Below are positions 18,430 through 30,300 of a DNA stretch of 64,000 bases, piece by piece. Positions within the stretch are counted from its first letter, which is position 1. Every line of letters begins with the position of its first letter. The notes beneath the pieces were generated by a model. It had not been told where the DNA came from and searched no databases. It saw only the letters and a program-made list of their open reading frames with translations. The DNA lies in assembly GCF_004355185.1 (NCBI RefSeq), contig NZ_CP037922.1:1736001-1800000 (forward strand), read 5' to 3'. Made by a program: the position numbers and the translations under genes. The DNA is from Hymenobacter radiodurans. GTDB lineage: Bacteria; Bacteroidota; Bacteroidia; Cytophagales; Hymenobacteraceae.

Positions 18430-20214
18430 ATGACGACAAAGCACACCTACGATATGGGCGTGATTGGCAACTGTGCCTTTCTGGCCTTGGTAAAACAAGA
18501 CACTTCTATTTCCTGGCTTTGCTGGCCGCGCTTTGATAGCAGCTTCGTGTTTGGCAGCCTGCTCGATACGCGCAAGGGCGGCGAGTTTAGCATCAAACCT
18601 TCTACTGAAGAGTTTACCTCGCATCAATCTTACAGGGAAAACACCAACGTACTCTGCACCGAAATCGAGAACGAGGACGGGCGCTACCGGGTCACGGATT
18701 TTGCCCCCCGCTTCCCGCAGTACGACCGCTACTACAAGCCCCTGATGCTGATTCGGAAGATTGAGCCGCTGTCGGGTACGCCGCGCGTGAAGGTGGTTTG
18801 CTCGCCGGTGGGCAACTATGGCGAATTGCCGCTAAGCCGCCGCCGTAGCTCCAACCACATCGCCTTTCTGGGGCTGGAAGAGGAAATTCGCCTCACCACC
18901 AACATTCCCCTGACGTATATTCTGGACGAGGAATTGTTTGTGCTCAACGAGCCTAAATACTTGGTGCTCACCTATGGCGCGCCGCTGGAAGCGCCTTTGG
19001 AAAGCACCGCCGAGCGTTTCCTGCGCAGCACGGTACAGTACTGGCAGAAATGGGTAAAAAGCACCAGTATCAGTAGCTTCTATCAGGAGGCGGTTATTCG
19101 GTCGGCGCTGGCGCTCAAAATTCACCAGTACGAGGATACGGGGGCCATTATTGCGGCCAGCACCACCAGCTTGCCCGAGGCGCCCGGCAGCACCCGCAAC
19201 TGGGACTACCGCTTCTGCTGGATGCGCGATACCTACTATATCCTCACGGCCTTCAACAACATTGGCCACTTTGAGGAGATGGAGCAGTATTTCCACTACA
19301 TCGCCAACATCTCTACGAAGGTTAAGGAAAAATATCAGCCGCTGTACAGCATTAGCGGCGGCACGGAACTGATTGAGCGTGAGCTGGATCTGGAAGGCTA
19401 CCTCGGTAATAAGCCCGTGCGCATCGGCAACGACGCCTACACCCACATTCAGAACGACGTGTATGGGCAGGTGCTGGTGGCGTTGCTACCTCTCTACGTC
19501 GACCGACGCTTTCTGGACAGCGAGCGTACCGACTCACAGAAGCTGATTTATGACGCTCTGCGCATGATCGAGAAGACCATGAACATGCCCGACGCTGGGT
19601 TGTGGGAATTCAGAACGCTGGCTCAATATCATAGCTATACGTATCTGTTCCATTGGGCCGGCGCTCACGCGGCGCGCCACGTAGCTCGTCGCCTCCGCAA
19701 TCCGGAGATGGAAGCCCTGGCCACGCGCCTGGTTGATGAGGCTGCGAAGAAAATTGAAGAGTGCTTTGATGCCAAGCGCGGCGTGTACACCAACGCCATC
19801 GGCTCGCCTCACCTCGACGCCAGCACCATGCAGCTCATCATGATGGGCTACCTCGACCCAGCGTCGGAAGTAGCAAAAACCCATCTTGTAGAGCTAGAAA
19901 AGGAGTTGAAAACGCCCGAGGGCCTGTTCTACCGCTACCGCCACGCCGACGACTTCGGCACGCCCGAAACCACTTTCCTCATCTGCTCTTTCTGGTATGT
20001 GGAAGCGTTGGCCTGCGTGGGTCGCGTAGAGGATGCCATTCGCGAGTTCGAGTCACTGCTGACGTACACCAACCATCTGGGCTTGCTCTCGGAAGATGTG
20101 GACGCCCGCACCGGCTCGCAGTGGGGCAACTTCCCGCAGGCCTATAGCCACGTAGGCTTGGTGAATGCGGCCTATCGTATTGCCAAAAAGCTGGACCAGC
20201 CAAACTTTGTATAA
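18430..20214 (+). CDS. GH15 family glycosidase (glucoamylase/trehalase-like)
   Basis: A 594-residue cytoplasmic enzyme. The N-terminal domain opens with VIGNCAFLALVKQD and WLCWPRFDSSFVFGSLLD, and the (alpha/alpha)6 barrel starts near residue 250 with STRNWDYRFCWMRDTYY, the conserved GH15 sequence. Bacterial members of this layout hydrolyse alpha-glucans or trehalose. Its convergent neighbour makes and dephosphorylates trehalose-6-phosphate, which favours a trehalose or maltooligosaccharide substrate. An upstream in-frame start at 18358 would add 24 residues with no family match, so ATG 18430 is preferred. No signal peptide is seen. GH15 is firm; the substrate is inference. Confidence 0.88.
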   Translation: MTTKHTYDMGVIGNCAFLALVKQDTSISWLCWPRFDSSFVFGSLLDTRKGGEFSIKPSTEEFTSHQSYRENTNVLCTEIENEDGRYRVTDFAPRFPQYDRYYKPLMLIRKIEPLSGTPRVKVVCSPVGNYGELPLSRRRSSNHIAFLGLEEEIRLTTNIPLTYILDEELFVLNEPKYLVLTYGAPLEAPLESTAERFLRSTVQYWQKWVKSTSISSFYQEAVIRSALALKIHQYEDTGAIIAASTTSLPEAPGSTRNWDYRFCWMRDTYYILTAFNNIGHFEEMEQYFHYIANISTKVKEKYQPLYSISGGTELIERELDLEGYLGNKPVRIGNDAYTHIQNDVYGQVLVALLPLYVDRRFLDSERTDSQKLIYDALRMIEKTMNMPDAGLWEFRTLAQYHSYTYLFHWAGAHAARHVARRLRNPEMEALATRLVDEAAKKIEECFDAKRGVYTNAIGSPHLDASTMQLIMMGYLDPASEVAKTHLVELEKELKTPEGLFYRYRHADDFGTPETTFLICSFWYVEALACVGRVEDAIREFESLLTYTNHLGLLSEDVDARTGSQWGNFPQAYSHVGLVNAAYRIAKKLDQPNFV

Positions 20215-20248
20215 TGCTCCGACAAGTCTCTGAATTGATTCTTGAACT

Positions 20249-20284
20249 AAAAAAGCCCCCGGAATACATCCGGGGGGCTTTTTT
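20249..20284. terminator. Bidirectional terminator between GH15 and otsAB genes
   Basis: A6, GCCCCC, GGA...TCC, GGGGGGC and T6. It separates two convergent genes. The arms carry five C (20256-20260) against six G (20272-20277), so one base must bulge. Confidence 0.85.
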
Positions 20285-20302
20285 GCAATCAGATAGTATT
20301 GG

Positions 20303-22479
20303 TTACGCTTCTACCAAAGCCCGCAATACGCGTCGCACATCGTGGTGGGTATCAAGGTGAAAGCGCGCTAGGGAGCGGTGAGTGCTGCCAACTTTCACGG
20401 TGTAGGCGTGCGACGGCATCGCGCCGAAGGTATCTTCATCGGTACGGTCATCGCCGATGGCGATGATAAAGTCGGCAGGATAGAAGCTGAGCCAGCGGGC
20501 GGCACCAGCGCCTTTATTTACGCCGGCGCTCTTTACTTCCACCACCTTATTGCCCTCCATCACTTGCAGGTCGCTGTTGGAAGCCAAAAAGTGCAGATGG
20601 CTGGTCAGCTCGCGCGCCCTTACCTCGCCAAGCTCTATATCGGCGCGGCGGTAATGCCATACCAACGAATATTCTTTTTCTTCCACAAAGGAGCCGGCCG
20701 TGCGGCTTACATGCAAGTCGAGAATAGGCCTGATTTCGTGCATCCAGTCGTTGGTAAGCGGCCGCAGCATGGTCCACTCTTCGCCCAAGGCCCGCAGCCA
20801 CACGCCGTGTTCTACAATAAAATCAAGGGGCAAATGGCCAAGCCACTTCTCCAAGGTCGCCCGGTCGCGCCCACTCACAATTATTACGCGGTTACGCTTA
20901 TCGGCGCTCAAGTCGGCTAGCAGCGTGAGCAACTCCTGGTCGGGGCCGGCAAGCTGCGGATTGGAGTTAAATCCGGCTAGCGTGCCATCATAATCCAGGA
21001 ATAAAAGCCGCTGGGGGCATTTTTGTATTCGCTGGTCATGCGTTGCAGCTCATCAGTGTTCAGAGTGGTAGTGGCCAAGGTTTCTTGTTTTAACTTGCTG
21101 TAGGTGAGGCGGTCCATGAATAAATTTACCCAGTGGTGAATATTGTATTTCTTTACCAAAGCCTGCATGGCGCCCATGCGCTGCCGCTGTTCGTCCTCGG
21201 GCATTATTAGCGCCTCGTGCATGGCCTCAGCCAGCTGGTTGGTATCCGTGGGGTTGATGATAATGGCATCCGATAGCTCGCGGGCGGCCCCGGCGCGCTC
21301 ACTCAGAATCAGAACCCCAGGGGTGTCAATCTTGCTGGCAATGAATTCCTTAGCCACCAAATTCATGCCGTCCCGCATCGGGGTAACCAGCGCCACTTCC
21401 GCCATCCGATACAAAGCCGCCAATTCCTCAATCGGGAAGGAGCGGTAGAAGTACTGAATCGGGTTCCAGGAAATGGTGCGGTAGGTGCTATTGATGCGGC
21501 CAACCAGCTCGTCAATTTCCTCTTTTAGCTCCTTGTACTGATCCACCTGGTCGCGAGACGGAACCACCACCATGAGCAGGGTAGCCCGCTCGCGCCACTC
21601 GGGGTAGGCTTGCAGCAACAGCTCATAGGCCCGCAGGCGCTGGGCTATGCCTTTCGTATAGTCGAGGCGGTCGATAGACAGAATTATCCGCTCGTTGCGC
21701 AAGGCGTCGCGGTACGTTTGCTCGTGCGCGCGGGCCTGTTCCGACTGTGCTACTTCCGCGTATTTGGCTTGGTCAATTCCCATCGGGAAGGCGTCGACCA
21801 GCACACTGCGCGTGTTCACTTCCACCAGGCCATTCTGGCTCTGATACCCCAGCAGCTGCGACACAGAGCTCAAAAAGTGACGCATGTAGCCGTAGGTATG
21901 GAAGCCAATCAGATCGGCACCCAGCATACCCTCCAGCAATTGGCGCCGCCAGGGCAGCACCCGAATCAGCTCGTAGGAGGGGAAGGGAATATGCAAAAAG
22001 AAGCCAATGCTGCTTTTTGGTCGCGCGGCGCGCAGCATCTGCGGCAGGAGCAGCAGCTGATAATCGTGTACCCAGATGGTATCGTCGGGGCCGGCCAGCT
22101 CCAGCACGGCCCGGCAGAATTTCTCATTTACCGCCACGTAGGCTTCCCAGTGCGACTGGTCGTAGATGGCGTACTGCGCGAAATAATGGAAGGTTGGCCA
22201 GAGCGTTTCGTTGCTGAAGCCTTCGTAAAAATCTCGGATTTCACTTTCCGTCAGGAACACGGGCCGCATACTGTCGGCCCGGAGCTTTTCGCGCACTTCC
22301 TGTTCTTCCTCAGCATCGACAGAGATGCCGGGCCAGCCCACCCAGACATTATTAGCAGCCCGATAAATAGAGCCCAAACCGGTGGCTAAGCCCCCTTCGC
22401 TGGGGGAAAAAGAAAGGCCCTCTTCACTGCGTTGTACTTTGGTTGGTAGGCGATTAGAAACGATAATCGTACGGGACAT
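20303..22479 (-). CDS. otsAB: Fused trehalose-6-phosphate synthase/phosphatase, one frameshift
   Basis: The N-terminal 480 residues are a GT20 trehalose-6-phosphate synthase: IIVSNRLP at the start, GWPGI, WVHDYQLLLLPQML, FFLHIPFPSYELIRVLPWR and the donor-binding RDGMNLVAKEF. The C-terminal part is a HAD phosphatase with motif I DYDGT, SGRD and motif III GDDRTDEDTF. The frame is broken at the C5 run 21013-21017 (minus strand GCCCCCAG); one added C joins YKNAP to QRLLFLDYDGT and gives about 725 residues. UDP-glucose and glucose-6-phosphate are converted to trehalose in two steps, for osmotic or desiccation protection. Without the correction only the synthase half would be made. Confidence 0.9.
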
Positions 22480-22804
22480 AGGGTATTAACTTCGTACACA
22501 AATAGCCTTTCTTACGGTAAAAAGAACCGTTTCGGCGAAAGTGTTTGTGATCAAACCGTGAAGCAATGAACCCAAATCTGCTCCCTAACTAGTGAGAATG
22601 CCATAAAAGCCCCCAGTCAGACTCTGGTGTTGGGGAAGTGAAAAGGAGGGCTACTACTAAGCTTCACCCTAATAAAATGCGGCGCTGCCAGTAGATCACG
22701 GAATAAGTCCTCTGGGAAAGGCGACGCAACAGCTGAACTGTACTCATTCTTTCCTCAGGTATCTGCATCTTTGATTACTCACACCACCCAGCCCACCCGC
22801 ACGA
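22480..22804. other. Divergent intergenic region
   Basis: It separates otsAB (minus) from the hybrid sensor gene (plus). AAAAGCCCCCAG at 22605 resembles a terminator arm, but its best partner, TCTGG then TTGGGG, is imperfect and lacks a T-run. I see no gene and no confident promoter. Confidence 0.4.
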
Positions 22805-25600
22805 ATGATTAGTAGCACCGCAAAACGATGGAACGAGCGTTTGGTCTCTTGCCTGCATGGTAGGATACTCTGGCTCTTTATGCTCGTTTTGCTGAGCAGC
22901 TGTGCCGAGCCTGCCCCCGCTGATCGGGTCAAGATTGGGTTTTCGCAGTGTACCAACGCCGACGCGTGGCGGCAGGCCATGCTGGCCGGTATGAAGAAGG
23001 AGCTGAGCTTTCATCCCGGCGTTGAGTTCCGGATGAAGGACGCCCACGACAACAGCGCCCTCCAACGCCAGCAGATTCAGGAGTTTCTGAAAGAAGACAT
23101 CGACCTGCTCATCGTGTCGGCCAATGAGGCGGAACCCATTACGCCCATCGTGGAAGAGGTGTTCAACCGGGGCATTCCGGTGGTGATTCTCGACCGCCGG
23201 ACCACTTCCAAGCTATATACGGCGTACGTGGGGGGCAATAATGTGGAAGTAGGCCAGACGGCCGCTAATTACATCAGCACGCTATTGCGCCAGCGCGGCA
23301 ACGTGCTGGAAATCAAGGGCGCGCCCGGCGCTTCACCTGCCCTCGACCGCCACAAGGGATTCGCCGAAACGCTGGCCGCGTACCCCGGAATGCGCCTAGT
23401 AGCGCAAATGCACGGCGACTGGAAGCGGCCCTCCGTTATGCAGAATCTTCCCGCCTTACTCAAAGCTCACCCCGAAGTCGATCTGATTTTTGCCCACAAC
23501 GACCGCATGGCCCTGGGCGCTTACCAGGTGTGCAAGCAGCTGGGCCTCGACCGGCGAATTAAGGTAGTGGGCGTCGATGGGCTGCCCGGTCCGCACGGTG
23601 GTATTCAGTTCGTGCAGGACGGCATTCTGGCGGCCACTATTCTCTACTCGCCGGGCGGCGAAGAGGCCATTCGGACGGCCATGAAAATTATCAAGGGCGA
23701 GCCGTACGACAAGGAAAACATGCTCGGCACCATGGTCATTGACTCGACCAACGCGCTGACTATGAAGATGCAGACGGAAAAATTGAGCAGTCAGCAGGAG
23801 GATATTCAGCGTCAGCAGCAGCTTTTGCAACAGCAGCGCGATACGTATGCCAGCCAGCGCACCGTCCTGTATATTTTGCTCGCGGCTTTGCTGGGAGCTG
23901 CCCTGCTGGGGTTAGTGGCGTGGCGGGCTTTTCAGGTAAACCGCCGCTTAATTAAGCGCTTGGAGCGGCAAAATGAGGAAATCAGCTCCCAGCGCAACCA
24001 GATAGCTGAGCTGGCCGAGCAGGCCCGCATCGATACGGAAGCCAAGCTGCGCTTCTTCACCAACTTCTCCCACGAGTTGCGCACCCCACTCACCCTTATT
24101 CTGGGTCCGGTGGAAGAAATGCTCACCGCCAGCGCCGACTTATCGGCCGGGCAGCGCCACGATTTAACGCTGGTGCACCGCAACACACAGCGCCTGCTAC
24201 AGCTGGTAAACCAGCTCATGGATTTCCGCAAAATCGAAGTGGGTAAAATGCCCGTGCGAGCATCGGAGGGCAATATTGTGGCCTTCGTCCGCGAGATTAT
24301 GGACGTGTTTGAGAAGTCGGCCCGGCAGCGGGGTATAGTGCTCCGATTTCTCCCTGCCGAGCCCGTTATTCCTCTGTGGTTTGATGTCAATATTCTGGAT
24401 AAGGTCTTCTTCAACCTGCTCTCCAATGCCCTGAAATTCACCCCCGACCGGGGCCAGATTACGGTCAGCATTCAGCGCGTACCCACCGACAACACGGTGC
24501 GCGTGAGTGTGGAAGATACAGGCAGCGGAATTTCGGAGCAAGACCGGGAACACATCTTTGAGTGGTTTTACCAAGGCCATCAGCCGACGGCCAAAGGCTC
24601 GGGCATGGGCTTGGCGTTGGCAATGGGCCTTGTGCGCTTGCACCAGGGGCAATTATCATTTACCAGCCAGCCGGGGAAAGGCAGCACGTTTGTCGTGACG
24701 CTGCCGCTGGAACTGCCGGCAGCGCTGCGGAGCACCACGCCCTATGCGGCTCTGCCCGTCAACTTTGCCCAAGAGGAAGAAATGCCTCCCAGATCGAAAG
24801 AGGACCCAACGCCCACGCCCATTTCCGCAAGCGAATCCTTAATCTTAGTGATTGAAGACAATGAAGACGTGCGGGACTTCGTCGTGCAGAAGCTGGCGCC
24901 ACACTATCAAGTTTCCTCGGCTGCTGATGGAGACACGGGCTTGCGCCTAGCCGCCGAAACCATCCCCGACCTTATTGTGTGTGATGTGATGCTGCCCGGC
25001 CTCAGCGGTCTGGAAGTAGTAACCCAGCTACGTGCCGATTGGCGCACCTCACACATACCGGTGGTCATGCTCACGGCCCGCAACGCCCCCGAGCAGCAGG
25101 TGGAAGGCGTGCAGTCGGGCGCCGACTTGTACCTGACCAAGCCGTTCAACCCGACCTTCCTGCTGGAGAGCATCCGGACTTTGCTGGCCAACAGAGCCCA
25201 CTTGCGCGAGCACTTCCGCCGGGAGTTATCAGTAGACACCGCCACCGTCGCGCCCCAGCGCGTCGACCAGAAATTCCTAGCTGAACTCACCGCCATTGTG
25301 GAGGCCAACCTCACCCGCACCGACCTGAGCGTGGAGGATGTAGCGCGCAGCTTGGGCATCTCGCGGGTGCAGCTTTACCGCAAAGTAAAGGCCCTGCTGG
25401 GTACCGGCGTCACCGACTTTATTCAAGGCATCCGCCTGACCAAGGCCCGCCAGATTTTGCTCGACGACAGCCTGACTATTGCTGAAGTAGCCTACCAAAC
25501 GGGCTTCTCCTCGCCCTCCTATTTCTCCACCGCCTTCAAAGCCAAGTACCAGATTTCGCCTTCCGAGTTCAAGGCCCTGCACGTGACGCCCCATAGCTGA
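22805..25600 (+). CDS. Hybrid two-component system sensor/regulator with sugar-binding sensor
   Basis: A 931-residue one-protein phosphorelay. After a hydrophobic N-terminus (residues 20-33), a periplasmic-binding-protein domain (about 40-320: VKIGFSQCTNADAWRQAML, AHNDRMALGAY, KVVGVDGLPG) resembles LacI/RbsB sugar sensors. Then come a coiled coil, a transmembrane helix (about 353-373), HisKA with His423 in FSHELRTPL, an ATPase domain (VEDTGSGIS, GSGMGLAL), a receiver with Asp727 in VCDVMLPGL, and an AraC-type DNA-binding end (about 830-925). The layout matches the fructose-sensing hybrid regulator of Bacteroides fructan loci, and the genes that follow fit that job. It likely activates them. 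Confidence 0.92.
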   Translation: MISSTAKRWNERLVSCLHGRILWLFMLVLLSSCAEPAPADRVKIGFSQCTNADAWRQAMLAGMKKELSFHPGVEFRMKDAHDNSALQRQQIQEFLKEDIDLLIVSANEAEPITPIVEEVFNRGIPVVILDRRTTSKLYTAYVGGNNVEVGQTAANYISTLLRQRGNVLEIKGAPGASPALDRHKGFAETLAAYPGMRLVAQMHGDWKRPSVMQNLPALLKAHPEVDLIFAHNDRMALGAYQVCKQLGLDRRIKVVGVDGLPGPHGGIQFVQDGILAATILYSPGGEEAIRTAMKIIKGEPYDKENMLGTMVIDSTNALTMKMQTEKLSSQQEDIQRQQQLLQQQRDTYASQRTVLYILLAALLGAALLGLVAWRAFQVNRRLIKRLERQNEEISSQRNQIAELAEQARIDTEAKLRFFTNFSHELRTPLTLILGPVEEMLTASADLSAGQRHDLTLVHRNTQRLLQLVNQLMDFRKIEVGKMPVRASEGNIVAFVREIMDVFEKSARQRGIVLRFLPAEPVIPLWFDVNILDKVFFNLLSNALKFTPDRGQITVSIQRVPTDNTVRVSVEDTGSGISEQDREHIFEWFYQGHQPTAKGSGMGLALAMGLVRLHQGQLSFTSQPGKGSTFVVTLPLELPAALRSTTPYAALPVNFAQEEEMPPRSKEDPTPTPISASESLILVIEDNEDVRDFVVQKLAPHYQVSSAADGDTGLRLAAETIPDLIVCDVMLPGLSGLEVVTQLRADWRTSHIPVVMLTARNAPEQQVEGVQSGADLYLTKPFNPTFLLESIRTLLANRAHLREHFRRELSVDTATVAPQRVDQKFLAELTAIVEANLTRTDLSVEDVARSLGISRVQLYRKVKALLGTGVTDFIQGIRLTKARQILLDDSLTIAEVAYQTGFSSPSYFSTAFKAKYQISPSEFKALHVTPHS

Positions 25601-25789
25601 ATCAAATTCGAAAGTCGGGTATCATGAGCGAAACTTGAGCTTTAAAAATGAATCGTATTAAGTAGTTAAAATATTGATTACTAGTAATTTATACATTACG
25701 TAAACGTTGTATCAAAAATGGAAGACTTTGGAATAATAGAGCACGCTTAGGCAGACGCCACGACCGAATTTTGAAGAAAAAAAACGGTC

Positions 25790-27113
25790 GTGAAAAACAG
25801 CAAAGTATTCTTCTGGTCCATCGTCATCGCCCTGGGGGCTTTTTGTTTGGCTTTGACACGGCCGTGATATCCGGAGCGGAAAAAGCGATTCAGCAGCTTT
25901 GGCAGCTCACCGCTTTCGAGCACGGGTTCACCATATCCATCGCTCTTATAGGTACGGTGCTCGGCGCCTTGCTGGGGGGCATTCCTTCCGATAGACTGGG
26001 TCGCCGCAAGACCCTGATCTGGATTGCGGTCCTCTACTTCGTCTCGGCTTTGGGCGCGGCCATGGCTCCGAGCTGGGTGCCCTTTCTGATCTTCCGCTTC
26101 CTCGGTGGGCTAGGGGTAGGCGCCTCCTCCGTCACGGCGCCGCTCTACATTTCAGAGATTTCGCCAGCCGCCTCCCGGGGCCGCATGGTGGCGCTGTTTC
26201 AGTTCAACATCGTCTTCGGAATCCTGATTGCCTATCTTTCCAACTATCTGCTGGCCGATAGCGGCGACGCAGCCTGGCGCTGGATGCTCGGCGTGCAAGT
26301 CTTCCCAGCCGCCGCATTTCTGCTCCTTCTGTTCCGGGTGCCCGAAAGCCCGCGTTGGCTGATCACCAAGAAAGGTCTGGTAGAAGAAGGCCGCGCCATT
26401 CTGCGCATCATCAACCCCACCTCTTTTGACCGCGACGTCACGGCAATCCTGACGTCGCAGGCCCAGGAAGGCGCCGGGGGGAATCGCTCTTTACCCGGAA
26501 GCATATTGGGCCGGTAATGCTGGCGGTGCTGTTCGCCGTCTTCAATCAGGTTTCCGGCATCAACGCTATCCTGTATTATGCCCCCCGCATCTTTGAAATG
26601 ACGGGGTTGGGTACCAGTTCGTCCCTGCTATCGTCGGCAGGCTTGGGGCTGATCAACTTCGCCTTTACCCTGCTGGCCATGAACTTCATCGACCGGTTTG
26701 GCCGGCGCAAGCTCATGCTGATTGGCTCTTTTGGCCTGATTGCCACGCTGGGCTTGGTAGCCCGTGCTTTCTACACCGAGCAGTTTACGGGCTTCACCGT
26801 GCCCATCCTGCTGTTCGTGTACATCGCCTTTTTCGCCTTCTCGCAAGGGGCTGTTATCTGGGTATTTATCTCTGAAATCTTCCCCAACAGTGTGCGCGCC
26901 AAAGGGCAGGCGCTGGGTAGCTCTACGCACTGGATCATGGCGACTATCATCGCCTTCACCTTCCCCTACTTCGCCGAGCACCTAGGCGGAGGCCACACCT
27001 TCCTCTTTTTCTGCCTGATGATGGTGCTGCAATTGGTCTTCGTGTGGCGCTTCATGCCCGAAACCAAAGGCACGAGCCTGGAGCAAGTCGAAAAGATTCT
27101 GGTGGTCCACTAA
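25790..27113 (+). CDS. Sugar-porter MFS transporter, two frameshifts
   Basis: A twelve-helix sugar:proton symporter of the XylE/GLUT type, probably importing fructose released in the periplasm. Three pieces join into about 441 residues. GTG 25790 starts MKNSKVFFWSIVIALG, and a base added at the G5 run 25834-25838 leads to GFLFGFDTAVISG. A base added at the G6 run 26476-26481 links EGAGG to ESLFTRKHIGPVM. Sugar-porter signatures include DRLGRRKTL, RFLGGLGVGASS, PESPRWL, NQVSGINAILYYAPRIFE, DRFGRRKLM and PETKG near the end. It lies between the hybrid sensor and SusC, as the inner-membrane importer does in known fructan loci. Confidence 0.88.
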
Positions 27114-27151
27114 GAGGCCAGTCAAAGAGACAAAAAGCCCCCACAAGAACC

Positions 27152-27249
27152 TCATGCAGAGAGCAGCGAAGCATCTCGCTCGCGGTAGTGGGATTACTAA
27201 TCCAACATCAGCACGCGAGATGCTTCGGCTCCGCCTCTGCATGACCGCC
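27152..27249. repeat. Palindromic intergenic repeat, copy A
   Basis: Imperfect inverted repeat of about 98 bases. The left arm contains GCGAAGCATCTCGC and the right arm GCGAGATGCTTCGG followed by CTCTGCATGACCGCC. A second copy of the same family lies at 33255-33351 in opposite orientation, with similar loop sequence (GGATTACTAATC here). It looks like a REP-type element. Confidence 0.8.
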
Positions 27250-27352
27250 TGATTTACAAGCGTCTTTCCGAAAACGATTACAGCTCCCTGGCGTCCTTTT
27301 TTGCCACCCAGAGCTGACCAACCTTCAACTCTCTCCACTTTATACAACACCC

Positions 27353-30300
27353 ATGAAAAAGATCGTACTCATGCGCCGCCGGACACTCCTGCCCACGGCG
27401 TTGGCTGTTCTGCTGCTGACGGCCCCAAACCTCGTCGCAGCGCACAGCCGAATAGAACTGATCAGTATCTATAAGGCTGATATCCAGGTGACTGGTCAGG
27501 TAGTTGACGATAAGGGCGCGGGGATACCCGGTGTAACCGTGCTCGTGAAAGGCACCACCAACGGCACCGCTACCGACCCCGACGGCCGCTTCAGCCTTAC
27601 CGTTCCCGACGACGCGGTGCTGACCTTCTCTTCCATCGGCTTCACTTCCCAGGAAATTGTATTAGGTGGCCGCACTACCCTTAATGTAACGATGGCTGCC
27701 GACACCAAGACCTTGGATGAAGTGGTCGTGACGGGCTACCAAACCCAGCGCAAGGCCGACCTGACCGGCGCCGTATCGGTAGTGAAAACGGAGGAAATCA
27801 AAGACATGGCCTCTAATGACGTGACCCGCAACTTGCAAGGCCGGGTGCCGGGCGTGAACATCACCACCGACGGCGCGCCGGGCAGCTCCGCCACCGTGCG
27901 CATTCGCGGCATCGGTACGCTCGGCAACAACGACCCGCTCTACGTCATCGACGGCATCCCGACGCGGGAAGGCATTAACCAGATCAACCAGAATGACATT
28001 GAGTCGATTCAGGTGCTGAAAGACGCTTCGGCCGCCAGCATCTACGGTTCGCGGGCCAGTAACGGCGTGATTATCATCACGACCAAGAAGGCTAAGCAAG
28101 GCGCTACGCGGGTAGACTTTTCGACCTTCTTCACCCTCCAGACCCCGGGCCCGCACATCCAGATGCTCAATACACAGGACTATGGCCGGGTGTACTGGCA
28201 GGCAGCCACTAACGACGGCGCAGTGCCGAGCCGCCCCTTCTACACCTTTCAAACGCGCACCGGTCCCGACGGACAGCCCGTGCTCGATCAAGTGATTGTG
28301 CCCGAGTTCATCGACAAGGACAAAACCATGCGCGCCGCCGACACTGACTGGTTTAAAGAAACCGAGCAGAATGCCCTGATTCAGAGCTACAACCTAAGCG
28401 TGAGCAGTGGCGGCGAGCGGGGCGGGGCGTTGTTCTCCCTGAACTACTACGACAACACTGGTACCCTCAAACACTCGGGCTTCAACCGCTACACGGCCCG
28501 CCTCAACTCCGATTACAACTTCCTGGGGGCAAATTAAAGATCGGCGAAAACCTGACTATCGTCAAGTCGCAGCGGGCGGAGTTCGACCTAAACCTGGTGC
28601 GCGACCGGACTACCCAGTTGCCCTCTATCGTGCCCGTGCGCACCGTGGATGGCATAGGATGGGGCGGCCCCGTAGAAGGTATGAGTGACCGGGATAATCC
28701 CCTGCGCCTGCTCTCTGATAACCAGCAGAACCGCTCCAACACGGGTCGGGCCTTCGGTAACGTGTTTGCCGACGCCGAGCTGCTGCCCGGCTTGCACCTG
28801 CGCACCAGTTTCGGCATCGACTACAGTATGTACAAGTTCCGCCAGATCTACAAAACCTACAAGGCGGGCTTCCTCTCTGAGGCGAATAACAGGGTAACTG
28901 ATAACCAGCGCTTCTTCGGCAACTGGGTGTGGCAGAACACTTTGAACTACGACATGACGTTGGGGGGCAAACATCAGCTCAACTTCGTGGCTGGCACCGA
29001 GCGCATCAGCTACTACGATGAGAGCAGCTACGCCTCCCGCACCAATTTCGCCAGCGAAGACCCCACCTACGCCTACCTCGACGCGGGTGCGGCCAACAAG
29101 GACAACGGCGGCGGCGGCACCGCCTACAAGCTGGCCTCGTACTTCGGCAAATTCAACTACTCGCTGGCCGACAAGTACTTGGCTTCCGTTACCATCCGTC
29201 GAGACGGCTCCTCCCGCTTCGGCGAAGACAACCGGTTCGGGGTATTTCCGGCCGCGTCGGTGGGCTGGCGCTTGAGCGAAGAAAACTTCGTGAAAAACAC
29301 GACCCCGTTCTTTTCTGACCTGAAGCTGCGCGCTGGCTGGGGCCAAACCGGCAACCAGGACATCGCCAACTTTGCCTCCCGCGGCCTTTACCAGTCATTG
29401 CTGGGAACGCTGGACCCCAACTTTGAGTACGACCGTGGCACGGCCTACGACATCTTCGGCAACGACACCAATTTGCCTTCCGGTTACCGCCGCGTGCAGC
29501 AGGCCAATCCCGATTTGAAGTGGGAAACCACGACCCAGACTAACCTCGGTGTTGACTTCGGCTTGCTGGATAACCGCCTTACGGGTTCAGTCGACTACTT
29601 CATCAAGAAAAGCGAAGACATCCTCGTGAATCTGCCTTACCTGGCCGTGGTAGGCGAGGGTGGCGACAAGTTTGTGAACGGTGCTTCGATCGAAAACAAG
29701 GGCTGGGAATTCTTAGTAGGTTACCAGAATGAGCTGACTAATGGCCTGACGTACAGCATCACGGGTAACCTCTCCACGTACCGCAACAAGCTTACCTTCC
29801 TGCCCGACGAGGTTATCAACGCCTACGGCGGCAACGGCCAGGACGTAACTCGCTTGGGCCACTCCATCAACGCCGTGTACGGCTACGTAGCCGACGGCTT
29901 GTACCAGAACGCCACCGAGGTAAGCGAAGGCCCCACGCAGGTAGGTGCCGCCCCCGGCCGCATCCGCTACAAGGACCTGAACGGCGACGGCAAAGTGGAC
30001 AACTTCGACCAGACCTGGATTACCGAGGGCGTGCCCGACTTCAACTACGGCTTAAACTTGGGCGCCGGCTACAAAGGCTTCGACGTGCAAGTGTTCCTGC
30101 AAGGGGTGCAAGGCCTGGAAGCTTACAACAACGCCAAATTCCGGACTGACTTCGCATCAATTGCCTCGGGTGAGAACTGGGGCGAGCGCCTGCTCGACGC
30201 GTGGTCGCCGACTAACACGGGCTCTTCGATTCCGGCCCTTACCCTGCAAAACTCCAACAATGAAGGCCGCGCCTCGACTTACTTCATCGAAAACGCTTCA

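Noticed and set aside
27131-27141. AAAAAGCCCCC as a terminator after the sugar MFS gene
   Set aside because: No matching GGGGGC arm follows. The same orphan half appears at 55345-55357 and 58112-58125, so I do not call terminators there.
28588-29346. 252-residue minus-strand open frame opposite SusC
   Set aside because: It lies wholly within a conserved TonB-dependent barrel and has low-complexity Val/Gly-rich composition.
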